Assembly: GCA_044867525.1 (NCBI GenBank)
Contig: JBIOVB010000088.1
Span: forward strand, 1 to 19,476
Source of the DNA: JALYNX01 sp044867525
GTDB taxonomy: Bacteria > Actinomycetota > Acidimicrobiia > Spongiisociales > ZC4RG35
Length of the DNA: 19,476 nucleotides
Reading direction: 5' to 3'
Shown here: positions 1 to 7,554 of the stretch, in pieces
Numbering within the stretch: the stretch's first letter is position 1
Layout: the number at the start of each line of letters is the position of its first letter
Made by a program: the position numbers and the translations under genes
The notes under the pieces: model-generated
Database searches by the model: none
Seen by the model: only the letters and a program-made list of their open reading frames with translations
What the model was told of the DNA's origin: nothing

Positions 1-1335
1 GTGCCTCTGGTCATGTTGGCCGTCGACGGCACGACTCGGTCGATGTTCGACGGCTCCTACGTCGTGGATGAGTTTGCGGTGATCCTGAAAGCAGTGTTCA
101 TCGTCTCGGCATACATCGTTCTGCTCATGTCGCACCACTACATCGAGTCGGATCGCTACTACCAGGGCGAGTACTACTTCCTCCTCCTCGCCTCGGTGCT
201 CGGCTCCCTGGTGATGGCGTCCGCTAGGGACCTGATCATCCTCTTCATCGGCCTCGAGCTGACGACCGGTCCGCTCTATCTCCTCGCCGGGTGGAAGAAG
301 GGAGATGCCAAGTCGAACGAGGCATCGATGAAGTACTTCATCCTGGGGGTCCTCTCGACAGCGATCCTGCTCTACGGGATGTCGGTGCTCTATGGGTTGA
401 CCGGCGAGGTGACATTCGCGGGCCTGGCCGAAACGACCGGGAGCATGGTCGACGAGCCATTGATGGTGATAGCGGTTCTCACGCTGATCGTCGGCTTCGG
501 CTTCAAGACCTCCGCGGTCCCCTTCCATCTCTGGGCGCCAGACACCTATGAGGGGGCGCCGACCCCGATCACCGCATACCTGTCCGTCAACTCCAAGGCC
601 GCCGGGTTCGTCGCCTTCCTCGTCGTCATGTATCAGGCGCTCCCCGACCTCTCGGAGATCTGGGCCCCCGCTCTCTGGCTGATCGCCGCGGCGTCGATGA
701 CCATCGGCAACCTGGGCGCACTCCGCCAGACGAACATCGTCCGACTCCTTGCCTACTCCTCGATCGCCCAGGCGGGGTTCATGTTGGTCCCCTTCGCCGC
801 GGCTGCCGTCGCCGGCGCCGATCTCGCGGAGGCGTTCTCGGCGACGCTTGTCTATCTGGTGATCTATGCGGTGATGAACCTGGGGGCGTTCGCCGTCGTC
901 ATCGCCGCCGCCCGGAAGACCCGGTCCGGCGAGATCGAAGCCTGGTCGGGCTTGTCTCAGGTGGACACCAGGCTCGGGGTCCTGGTCACCGTGTTCTTCT
1001 TCAGCCTGGCTGGGATACCGCCTCTTGCCGGCTGGTTCGCCAAGTTCGCCATGTTCCGCTCGGTGATCATCGCCGGGGGCACCTCGACAGTGGTGCTGGC
1101 GGCGATAGCCGCCATCAACTCGGTGATCGCCCTGTACTACTACGCCCGGGTGGTGAAAGCGGTGTGGCTGGACGACCCGATCGGCGAGTTCGCACCGGAC
1201 GTCGAAGCCGCTCCGGCAGGCTCGCTGCGCCTGGCCCTGCTCATATCCCTCGGGGTCACAGTGGTGGTCGGGCTATTCCCGGCGATCGCGACCTTCATCG
1301 GGGATGCGAGTCGGGTCATCGCGACCGGCGGCTAG
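1..1335 (+). CDS. nuoN: NADH-quinone oxidoreductase subunit N (5' partial)
   Basis: This is a membrane subunit of respiratory complex I and one of the three antiporter-like proton-pumping subunits; it acts in the cytoplasmic membrane. The 444 visible residues are almost entirely hydrophobic helices. The segment around residues 167-202 (FGFKTSAVPFHLWAPDTYEG, then a loop ending NSKAAGF) is the NuoN/Mrp hallmark. Likely proton-path residues are E86 (GLEL), K169 (FKTSAVPFH), K199 (NSKAAGF) and K348 (GWFAKF). LLAYSSIAQAGF (residues 249-260) is the conserved antiporter-family motif. Family members are usually near 480-500 residues and begin with an extra N-terminal helix, so the gene very probably starts upstream of the window and the GTG at base 1 is internal. 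It is presumably the last gene of a nuo operon. It ends 10 bp from a convergent hydrolase gene. Confidence 0.93.
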   Translation: MPLVMLAVDGTTRSMFDGSYVVDEFAVILKAVFIVSAYIVLLMSHHYIESDRYYQGEYYFLLLASVLGSLVMASARDLIILFIGLELTTGPLYLLAGWKKGDAKSNEASMKYFILGVLSTAILLYGMSVLYGLTGEVTFAGLAETTGSMVDEPLMVIAVLTLIVGFGFKTSAVPFHLWAPDTYEGAPTPITAYLSVNSKAAGFVAFLVVMYQALPDLSEIWAPALWLIAAASMTIGNLGALRQTNIVRLLAYSSIAQAGFMLVPFAAAAVAGADLAEAFSATLVYLVIYAVMNLGAFAVVIAAARKTRSGEIEAWSGLSQVDTRLGVLVTVFFFSLAGIPPLAGWFAKFAMFRSVIIAGGTSTVVLAAIAAINSVIALYYYARVVKAVWLDDPIGEFAPDVEAAPAGSLRLALLISLGVTVVVGLFPAIATFIGDASRVIATGG

Positions 1336-1345
1336 CTCGCGCCGT

Positions 1346-2407
1346 TCACTCTCTGGGGTCGTCTAGTCCCAACTCTTGCTCGATCCGCTGCACCACCGCC
1401 CACGAGCCCCGGTCGTGATTGCAGAGGACGACTATCGAAATGTCCTCCTCGACGAAATGAGCGAGCATGGTCGACACCCCCGGATCGGCGCCCCCATGGC
1501 CGATGATGGTCACCCGGTCTTCGGCCACCACCAGCTCCATGCCATATCCGTAGGCCTCCACGGAGCCATCCTCCGACCCGTGGGGGGTGAGCATGAGGGC
1601 CAGGGAATCAGGGCTCACGATCTCTCCGCCGGTCAAGGCGCGAATGAAGCTCACCACATCACCGCAGGTCGTGATCATCCCTCCATCCGGCATCGCCCCT
1701 GCCGGCACGCTGTAGATGTTGGAGCGCCATGCGTCCGCCGGATCGTCGGACACCAGATACGAGGAGGCGAGATCGGTGGGCTCCAGGTCGAGCTGGGAAA
1801 ACGCCGTGGCTCCCAGATCGGCAGGGCCAAGTACCTCCTCGGTGGCGATCAGGGCGAAATCTCTGCCGGTCACCCACTCGATCAGGATCCCGATCAAGAT
1901 GTAGTTGGAATCGCAATACGAGTACCGGGCCCCGGGTTCGAACTCTGCGGGAAGCTCGGCGAACAGAGGGAGAACGTCCTTCGGGCCCCGTGCCCGCGAC
2001 GCCGGCACCCTTTCCAGGGCGCCCACGAATGACTCCCATGTCTCTGCCTCGTGGTCGTGGTATCCGGGAACACCGGACGTGTGAGAGAGGAGGTGGTGCA
2101 GGGTGTGTCGCTGGTCGATGGCAGCCGGCCTCAGCTCTGGGGGGAGGAAGTCGACGAGAGGGCGATCGAGTCTCAACGCTCCCCGCTCCACGAGCCTCAT
2201 GGTGGTGGCTGCAGTCACCATCTTGGTCATCGACGCCACCTGGAAGCGCGTGGAAGGGGTCACCGGGACCCGGTGCCCGCGATGGGCCCATCCCGCCGCG
2301 TGCTGGAAAAGCGTCTCGGTCTTCGAGGACACCAGGGCTACTCCGGAGAATTGGTCCTGTCCGGCCCGCTCGTCGAGCCAGGTGTGGAGCGACTCCAGAT
2401 CGCTCAT
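1346..2407 (-). CDS. Serine hydrolase, beta-lactamase / class C PBP-like family
   Basis: This is a 353-residue penicillin-binding-protein-fold hydrolase (Pfam Beta-lactamase type). The nucleophile motif SxxK is visible as SMTK (S59, K62). The second motif is Y164-C165-D166 in RYSYCDSNY, where a classical class C enzyme has YxN; Asp at that position is common among the peptidase/esterase members. The third motif is HGG at 304-306 (GHGGADPG). There is no signal peptide or lipobox, so it looks cytoplasmic, which argues against a classical periplasmic-type beta-lactamase and for an esterase, D-aminopeptidase or similar activity; the substrate cannot be told. The ATG overlaps the TGA of the upstream acetyltransferase gene by 4 bp (TCAT on + at 2404-2407), so the two are translationally coupled. 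It is convergent with nuoN. Confidence 0.85.
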   Translation of the reverse strand: MSDLESLHTWLDERAGQDQFSGVALVSSKTETLFQHAAGWAHRGHRVPVTPSTRFQVASMTKMVTAATTMRLVERGALRLDRPLVDFLPPELRPAAIDQRHTLHHLLSHTSGVPGYHDHEAETWESFVGALERVPASRARGPKDVLPLFAELPAEFEPGARYSYCDSNYILIGILIEWVTGRDFALIATEEVLGPADLGATAFSQLDLEPTDLASSYLVSDDPADAWRSNIYSVPAGAMPDGGMITTCGDVVSFIRALTGGEIVSPDSLALMLTPHGSEDGSVEAYGYGMELVVAEDRVTIIGHGGADPGVSTMLAHFVEEDISIVVLCNHDRGSWAVVQRIEQELGLDDPRE

Positions 2408-2988
2408 CTGCTGCCGCGCATCTCACCCCGGCGCAACGTCTTGAACTCCCGGTCGAGCAACGACCAGAGCGAGTGGTCCACCCAGTTGCCCCGGATCAGC
2501 AGCTCCTCGCGGAGGACTCCCTCGCGGGTGAAGCCCAGCTTCTCGGCGACCCGGTCCGAGGCCACGTTGCCCACCGCGATTCGCAAGGTCACCTTGTGAT
2601 ATCCGAGTGGTCCGAAAGCCTCGACCAACAGCCGGTCCATTGCCTCGGTGCAGAACCCCTTTGAGTGCTCGTCGCTCCGCACCCAGTAGCCGAACTCGGC
2701 GATCTTGCCCAGCTTGGAGACGGTCCACAGCGATACGTTCCCGAGATGGCGATCGGGATGGGACTTCAGCCGGATCGAGTAGTCCCAAGCCCGGTCTTCC
2801 TTCCAGGCCTGGATCGACTCCCTGATGAACGCAGTTGTGTCGCCGTGCTCATAATCGAGGCGGGCCCAGGGGAGCCATTGGTTCAGCTCGGGCAAGGAAG
2901 ACCGAATGGCGTCGTCCAGCGTCGTCTGATCGCGGCGCGTGAAGCGTTGCAACATCAGACGGTCGGTCTCGAGGATGGGCCTGGGCAC
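2404..2988 (-). CDS. GNAT-family N-acetyltransferase (RimJ/RimL-like)
   Basis: This 194-residue protein has the RimJ/RimL arrangement. It opens with LETDRLMLQRF (residues 6-16), typical of this branch. The beta-4 segment with FGYWV (99-103) is followed by the acetyl-CoA pyrophosphate loop EHSKGFCTEA (107-116) and the late-domain NVASDRVAEKLGF (141-153). The family transfers acetyl from acetyl-CoA to ribosomal-protein N termini, amino acids, peptides or drugs, so the substrate is open. The GTG start is placed where the RimJ-type N terminus begins. A TAACCT box ends six bases upstream of it, within the inverted repeat at 2993-3018, suggesting a leaderless or nearly leaderless transcript. Its stop overlaps the start of the downstream beta-lactamase-like gene, making a two-gene operon. 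Confidence 0.85.
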   Translation of the reverse strand: MPRPILETDRLMLQRFTRRDQTTLDDAIRSSLPELNQWLPWARLDYEHGDTTAFIRESIQAWKEDRAWDYSIRLKSHPDRHLGNVSLWTVSKLGKIAEFGYWVRSDEHSKGFCTEAMDRLLVEAFGPLGYHKVTLRIAVGNVASDRVAEKLGFTREGVLREELLIRGNWVDHSLWSLLDREFKTLRRGEMRGSR

Positions 2989-2992
2989 CGGT

Positions 2993-3018
2993 TCAGGTTA
3001 TCGGCGCACTTAACCTGA
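2993..3018. promoter_or_regulatory. Perfect 8-bp inverted repeat in a divergent promoter region
   Basis: The 37 bases between the divergent GNAT and Nudix starts contain TCAGGTTA (2993-3000) and its exact complement TAACCTGA (3011-3018), separated by 10 bases. Each arm, read toward its own gene, supplies TAACCT, which fits the actinobacterial -10 consensus TAnnnT. It ends 6 bases before the GTG at 2988 and 9 bases before the ATG at 3026. The dyad may therefore be two back-to-back -10 boxes for leaderless transcripts, an operator for one regulator controlling both genes, or both. No convincing -35 boxes are visible. Confidence 0.5.
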
Positions 3019-3025
3019 TATCTGA

Positions 3026-3553
3026 ATGTGGGAACGACTTCAGCTGAGCGGCGATCAGCCCGAGCTCGACGGCCCGCCACTCGCTGCGGTGCTGGCTGCG
3101 CTCTACGAGGACGATGCCGGCGAGGTTCGTGTCGTGCTCACCAAGCGCCCGGAAACCATGCCCACCCACGCCGGGCACATCTCTTTTCCCGGGGGTCGTA
3201 CCCACCCCTCCGATCGGGGGCCGGTGGATACTGCACTGCGGGAGGCGCACGAGGAAGTGGGGATCGAGCCCGAATCGGTCGAGATCCTCGGATTCCTCCC
3301 TGCGATCGACACTGTCGAATTCAGGCCGATGGTTGTGCCAGTGGTCGGGCGCCTGGCGCCACCGGTGCTGCTGATCCCGAGCGAACGCGAGGTGGCCAAG
3401 ATCTACACCCCGCTCCTGGCCGATTTGGCCGAGGAGGATCGGTGGTGGAGCATTCCCTGGAATGACCACGAAGTCTGGTACTACGACCTCGATGGCGACA
3501 CCTTGTGGGGGGCGACGGCACGCATGGTGAGGTCGTTGGTGGGCCTCTCGTAG
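3026..3553 (+). CDS. Nudix hydrolase, CoA pyrophosphatase-like (NudL/NUDT7-8 type)
   Basis: This is a 175-residue cytoplasmic Nudix hydrolase. VLTKRPETMPTHAGHISFPG (residues 37-56) corresponds to the conserved 'LTKRs..l..HaGqisFPGG' block that precedes the Nudix box in CoA pyrophosphatases. The catalytic core REAHEEVGI lies at 72-80, giving metal-binding E76/E77. The spacing from the second FPGG glycine (G57) to R72 matches the CoA branch and not the canonical GX5E spacing. Such enzymes cleave CoA to 3',5'-ADP and 4'-phosphopantetheine, so CoA turnover is the best guess; other nucleotide substrates are possible. The ATG has no Shine-Dalgarno but lies 9 bases after a TAACCT box, consistent with leaderless translation. 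It is divergent from the GNAT gene, itself an acetyl-CoA user, and 58 bp upstream of a histidine kinase. Confidence 0.85.
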   Translation: MWERLQLSGDQPELDGPPLAAVLAALYEDDAGEVRVVLTKRPETMPTHAGHISFPGGRTHPSDRGPVDTALREAHEEVGIEPESVEILGFLPAIDTVEFRPMVVPVVGRLAPPVLLIPSEREVAKIYTPLLADLAEEDRWWSIPWNDHEVWYYDLDGDTLWGATARMVRSLVGLS

Positions 3554-3611
3554 CGACGGGCCACCAGGCACCAGTTCAAGAAATCATGCCCGTTCTGCCG
3601 ATCAATACGAG

Positions 3612-5411
3612 GTGAGTTCGCGCGCTCCGATAGAGGCGCAACAGCGTTTCCACAGATACGTGGCGGTGCTGTTTGCCGTCACCTTCCCCGCCCTGGCGGT
3701 GATCGAGATCGCCCACATGGACATCGGGTCACCACTGGCACCGATCAGATGGGCCAGCTATCTGGTGCTCGCGATCTGGGCGATATGGCTGATCCAGCGC
3801 CAGGAAGCCAATTCCATGATGCTGGTGCTCACAACGACCTGGTTCTTTGGGTCATTGGCGATCATCGAAGCGCTGTTCTCGGTGCAAATCTCAGCCTTCG
3901 ACTTCACCACCACTTTCGGGCTGGTGATGATGCTCGGCGTCCTGGCGGGTACGTTGAGTGCGGGGAGCCGACTGGTCTGGGCCGGGGCGGCAGGGCTGAC
4001 GATCGCCGCGTGGAGCATCACCATGGGCGTGCTTCTCGGCGACCCCTTGCAAACCGTGGCCGTGAGGTCGGTCACAGCCGTGGCCGGGGTGGTTTTCACA
4101 ACCGCCCTCGTCTCCAAGCTCTACGACCAGCTCTCAGAGTCGATCACCCGCTATCACCGGGCAACCCGGCTTCAGCATGCCATCGCCACCTGCTCCGAGG
4201 CGCTCCTGGTCCAGACCGATGTGTTCGCCATCTACGAGGCGGTCAAGGCGTTGCTGAAGGCCACCGACGCCGACTACTCATATGTGGCGAGAATGCTGGA
4301 GGCGGATGGAGCCCTCGGTTGGGAGATCATTGCTGATGCCCGTCGCAGTTCGAGTGTTCGCATGGGAGGCTGGAAGAGCGGCGTCTACTCGCCGGACTCG
4401 CCGAGTTACCGGGCCCTATCCGAGGGTCGCTCGATAGCCATCCACACCGATCGCCTCCAAGGCGAGGAGAGGCTCGCATACGAGAAGGATGGAATCGCCT
4501 CTGAAGTCATGGTCCCAATACTCGTCGAGGGCACCTTTCGTGGCTTCATAGGATTCGTCGCCTGTTTGGAGGACCGCGCCTGGAGCGAGGCCGAGGTGGA
4601 GACGCTGTGGCGCGCATCGCACATGATCGGCGCCTACTGGCGTCGTCAGGACGACCAGGAGGAGCTCAAGGCTTCGAATGAGTCCAAGGACCGCCTGCTC
4701 GCATCTGTCAGCCACGAGATCAGAACCCCACTCACCGCGATCGTCGGCCTCGCAGAGGAGATCGCGAGCAGCCGGTCGGGTTTGGGCCCCGAAGAGCTGG
4801 TCGAGCTGAACGGGATCATTGCCGTGCAGAGCCGGGAGCTCGCCGAGCTGGTGGAGGACCTGCTGATCGCCTCCAGGGCGGAGGCAGGCAACCTTTCGAT
4901 CAAGCCCGATCGCATCGATCTCCGGGCGGAGGTGGAGAGCGTGGCGCGGGGTGTCAAGGAATCGCATCCAAGCGACAAGTCACTGGTCGTGGAGGGTGAC
5001 CGGGTCGTGGCCTGGGCAGATGCGCTGCGGTGCCGGCAGATCATCCGCAACCTCCTGACCAATGCGGTCAAATACGGTGGGGAGACGATCGCGGTGACGG
5101 TGCGGACACTTGATGGCCGGGCCCAGATCCTGGTTGCGGATGATGGCCGGGGTGTGCCCATCGAGGAGCAGGAGTTGATCTTCGAGAGGTACTACCGGGG
5201 CCGCCAATCCCCGACGCAGCCCGGGTCGGTGGGCATAGGCCTGGCAGTGTCCCGTCAGCTGGCCGAGCTGATGGGCGGAACCCTCAGATATGTCGACGTC
5301 TCCGGGGAGTCCCGGTTCGAGCTGACGCTCCCCACGCTCCCTATCGAGACCGCCCGTTCCGCCCCGATGTCCGCCGAGCCGATCACCCGTATCGTCGCCG
5401 GCGTGGTCTGA
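3612..5411 (+). CDS. Membrane sensor histidine kinase: six TM, GAF, HisKA, HATPase
   Basis: This 599-residue protein has six predicted hydrophobic segments at about 15-35, 44-61, 68-91, 98-115, 120-142 and 150-168, forming a membrane sensor block without a large external loop. A GAF-like domain follows (about 185-345). The HisKA phosphoacceptor is H368 in SVSHEIRTPLTAIVGLAEE. The ATPase N box is RNLLTNAVKYG (N480, N484), the G1 box is DDGRGV (510-515) and the G2 box is GIGLAVSRQLAELMGG (541-556). All catalytic motifs look intact, so it should autophosphorylate. The stimulus is unknown. The GTG start gives a short charged cytosolic N terminus before the first helix; its ribosome site is poor (ACGAG next to GTG). 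No response-regulator gene adjoins it, so its partner is elsewhere. It is followed by an LCP cell-wall gene with its own probable promoter. Confidence 0.9.
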   Translation: MSSRAPIEAQQRFHRYVAVLFAVTFPALAVIEIAHMDIGSPLAPIRWASYLVLAIWAIWLIQRQEANSMMLVLTTTWFFGSLAIIEALFSVQISAFDFTTTFGLVMMLGVLAGTLSAGSRLVWAGAAGLTIAAWSITMGVLLGDPLQTVAVRSVTAVAGVVFTTALVSKLYDQLSESITRYHRATRLQHAIATCSEALLVQTDVFAIYEAVKALLKATDADYSYVARMLEADGALGWEIIADARRSSSVRMGGWKSGVYSPDSPSYRALSEGRSIAIHTDRLQGEERLAYEKDGIASEVMVPILVEGTFRGFIGFVACLEDRAWSEAEVETLWRASHMIGAYWRRQDDQEELKASNESKDRLLASVSHEIRTPLTAIVGLAEEIASSRSGLGPEELVELNGIIAVQSRELAELVEDLLIASRAEAGNLSIKPDRIDLRAEVESVARGVKESHPSDKSLVVEGDRVVAWADALRCRQIIRNLLTNAVKYGGETIAVTVRTLDGRAQILVADDGRGVPIEEQELIFERYYRGRQSPTQPGSVGIGLAVSRQLAELMGGTLRYVDVSGESRFELTLPTLPIETARSAPMSAEPITRIVAGVV

Positions 5412-5443
5412 ACAAATCGGCCCGGATTGTCCCCAGGCCTCGG

Positions 5444-5471
5444 TTCGACCGTTCAAAATCGGGCATACAAT
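5444..5471 (+). promoter_or_regulatory. Probable promoter of the LCP-trpS operon
   Basis: The 88-base gap between the histidine kinase stop and the LCP start contains TACAAT (5466-5471), a near-consensus -10 box in an otherwise GC-rich region. A weak -35 candidate, TTCGAC (5444-5449), lies 16 bases upstream. Transcription starting about 7 bases later would leave a short leader of roughly 20 bases before the GTG at 5500. The -10 is convincing; the -35 is not. Confidence 0.45.
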
Positions 5472-5499
5472 GTCGACCTCACCGGGGGCCTGAACAAGG

Positions 5500-6564
5500 G
5501 TGGACGTCCTGAAGAAGCGATTGTTGATCGGTGGCGCGTTGGTCGCCCTCGCACTCCTCGCCGGAGCTGCGTATCTCGCCGCGTCCACATGGGGTGAGGT
5601 CAACCGGGTCACGATCGACCGTCCGACAGAGTCGGAGATCGCAGCGCCCGCCGAGAACCAACCAGATTCGGGGAATTCGGAAGGCGCCGAGGTCTCGGTC
5701 CCTCCCAGCGGCGACGGGCTCGATGTCTTTCTCCTCGTGGGGTCCGACTCCCGGGACGCGCTCGACGACACCGACGGTTTCGGCAGCTTCGAGGGTCATC
5801 GCGCCGACGTGGTGATGGTCCTTCTCCGCCCGCGGGAGGGTGAGGATGCTGCGATCCTCTCGCTACCCCGTGATCTCTGGGTGGAGGATCGATGCACGGG
5901 AACCCAGCATCGGCTGAATGATGCCCTCGAGGGTTGTGGTCTCCTCATGAATGGCGCGACGGCCCTCACCGTGACCGTGGAGGACTTGATCGGGGTGCCG
6001 ATCGACCACTTCGCGCTCGTCGACCTCGCAGGATTCCAGGAGGCCGTCGATGCGGTGGGTGGCTATGAGGTCTGCCTCCAGCGGGCGGTACGCGACCCCA
6101 AGTCGCACCTCCAACTACCCGCCGGCTGCACTCACGCCTCGGGTGCCCAGACCCTGGCCTGGCTCCGGTCCCGGAACACCGAGGAGTTGACGGCCGAAGG
6201 TTGGAGAGTGGTTCCCGGGGTCAACGACCTCACCCGCAACGAGCGCCAGCGTGAGTTTCTGCTCTCGATGATGAGCAGCCTCGGCGATTTCGGCAGCCCT
6301 CAGGACATTGCCTCGGTCGCGCAGGTGGTGGCTCCATATGTCACCGTCGACTCCAACCTGAGCCTGATCGACGCTGTGGGCCTGGCATGGACCATGCGTG
6401 ATCTGGGCTCGGGGTCGGTCGAGGAGCTCGACATCCCGGTCAGCGACGTCACCACCGATGCCGGGGCGGAGGTGTTGGTCCCGGCGGTGGAGATTGCAGA
6501 AGTGGTGGCTTCCTTCCTCTCGCCGGAGTTTGCCGAAGAGCCCGGCTCCGCCGTCGCCGGTTGA
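5500..6564 (+). CDS. LytR-CpsA-Psr (LCP) family cell-wall glycopolymer ligase
   Basis: LCP proteins transfer polyprenyl-phosphate-linked wall polymers (teichoic acid, arabinogalactan or capsule types) to peptidoglycan at the outer face of the membrane. This 354-residue protein has a short basic N terminus (KKR), one TM helix (about 8-29) and an acidic/Pro linker to residue 73. The LCP domain then contains GSDSR (81-85), RADVVMVLL (101-109), the lipid-phosphate-binding Arg in SLPRDLWV (R124), RLNDAL (138-143), GVPIDHFALVDLAGF (165-179) with VDAVGGYEVCL (183-193), and the Arg-rich AWLRSR (220-225) followed by DLTRNERQ (243-250). Cysteines C132, C146, C192 and C210 may form disulfides outside the cell. 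The GTG start precedes the basic residues as expected; only AAGG directly abutting it could act as a ribosome site. Its TGA lies within a few bases of the trpS start, so the pair is co-transcribed. Confidence 0.9.
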   Translation: MDVLKKRLLIGGALVALALLAGAAYLAASTWGEVNRVTIDRPTESEIAAPAENQPDSGNSEGAEVSVPPSGDGLDVFLLVGSDSRDALDDTDGFGSFEGHRADVVMVLLRPREGEDAAILSLPRDLWVEDRCTGTQHRLNDALEGCGLLMNGATALTVTVEDLIGVPIDHFALVDLAGFQEAVDAVGGYEVCLQRAVRDPKSHLQLPAGCTHASGAQTLAWLRSRNTEELTAEGWRVVPGVNDLTRNERQREFLLSMMSSLGDFGSPQDIASVAQVVAPYVTVDSNLSLIDAVGLAWTMRDLGSGSVEELDIPVSDVTTDAGAEVLVPAVEIAEVVASFLSPEFAEEPGSAVAG

Positions 6565-6566
6565 TC

Positions 6567-7550
6567 GTGTCCGACAGGAAACGGGTGTTCTCCGGGATGC
6601 AGCCCACGGGCGAGCCCCATCTCGGGAACCTGGTTGGCGCGCTCCGAAACTGGGTGCGGATGCAGGACGACTACGACACGATCTACTGCGTTGTCGACCT
6701 CCACGCGATGACTGTCCCCTACAACCCGTCAGACCTGGCGCGCGACCGCCACGAGCTGGCGCGAATGATCCTGGCCTCCGGGGTGGACCCCGACCGTTCG
6801 CTGCTCTACTACCAGTCGGAGGTGCCCCAGCACGTCGAGCTGTGCTGGATCCTGGGCACGATTGCCGGGCTCGGGCAGCTGGAGCGGATGACCCAATTCA
6901 AGGAAAAGGCCGACCGCTCGGGCCAGAACCTCGGCATTCTCGCCTACCCGGTGCTGCAGGCAGCAGACATCCTCATCCACAAGGTGCATGCAGTGCCCGT
7001 GGGCGACGACCAAGCGCAACACCTGGAATTGACCCGAGACCTCGCCGACCGCTTCAACAGCCGCTTCGGCGAGGAGTTCCCGATTCCGGATCGGATCACT
7101 CCCGAGATCGGGGCACGGGTGATGTCCCTGACCGACCCCACGGCCAAGATGTCGAAGTCCGACCCTTCTCCCAGGTCGAGGATCCTTCTCAACGACCGAA
7201 CCGACGACATCATGAAGAAGGTGCGGGCTGCGGTCACCGACACCGGCAGCGAGGTGGGTTACGACTGGGAGCGAAAACCCGGGATCTCCAACCTCCTCGA
7301 GCTCTACAGCTTCTTCAGCGAACGACCCGTCTCCGAACTGGTCGACGAATACCACACCTCGGGATACGGACGTTTCAAGGAGGCGGTCGGTGAGGCGATC
7401 GTGGCCGGGCTGCGCCCCATACAGGAGGCCTATGCCGCCCTGGGCGACGCCGAGGTGCGGGCGGTGATGGAGAAGAGCGCGGCGACCGCCCGGGACAAGG
7501 CGGAGGAGTCGATGAAGACGATCCGGGAGAAGACCGGCCTCTCCGCCTAG
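6567..7550 (+). CDS. trpS: Tryptophanyl-tRNA synthetase
   Basis: This class I aminoacyl-tRNA synthetase charges tRNA-Trp in the cytoplasm. The HIGH-type motif is GMQPTGEPHLGNLVGAL near the N terminus (HLGN at residues 18-21 from the GTG). DLHAMTVPYNP and the later ILAYPVLQAADILIHKVHAV match the tryptophan pocket and dimer core. VPVGDDQAQHLELTRDLA precedes the KMSKS loop AKMSKSDP (KMSKS at 194-198). The length of 327 residues is normal for bacterial TrpRS. I chose the GTG at 6567, two bases after the LCP stop. A TTG at 6561, overlapping that stop as TTGA, would add only two residues and is also possible. Neither has a clear Shine-Dalgarno, consistent with translational coupling to the LCP gene. 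It is convergent with the CPBP gene, only 4 bp apart. Confidence 0.97.
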   Translation: MSDRKRVFSGMQPTGEPHLGNLVGALRNWVRMQDDYDTIYCVVDLHAMTVPYNPSDLARDRHELARMILASGVDPDRSLLYYQSEVPQHVELCWILGTIAGLGQLERMTQFKEKADRSGQNLGILAYPVLQAADILIHKVHAVPVGDDQAQHLELTRDLADRFNSRFGEEFPIPDRITPEIGARVMSLTDPTAKMSKSDPSPRSRILLNDRTDDIMKKVRAAVTDTGSEVGYDWERKPGISNLLELYSFFSERPVSELVDEYHTSGYGRFKEAVGEAIVAGLRPIQEAYAALGDAEVRAVMEKSAATARDKAEESMKTIREKTGLSA

Positions 7551-7554
7551 ACGG

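Noticed and set aside
1659..2664. Long open frames overlapping the hydrolase and GNAT genes on both strands
   Set aside because: Their products are Arg/Pro/Gly-rich and unstructured, while the frames carrying SMTK/HGG and the GNAT motifs are clearly real.
5412..5499. Possible SOS (LexA) box around GGTTCGACCGTTC
   Set aside because: The half-sites are not arranged as the actinobacterial GAAC-N4-GTTC dyad, and the downstream gene is a wall ligase, not a repair gene.
4980..5771. A 263-codon minus-strand frame spanning the end of the kinase and the start of the LCP gene
   Set aside because: It is antisense to two well-supported genes, with no recognisable motif and a composition typical of shadow frames.
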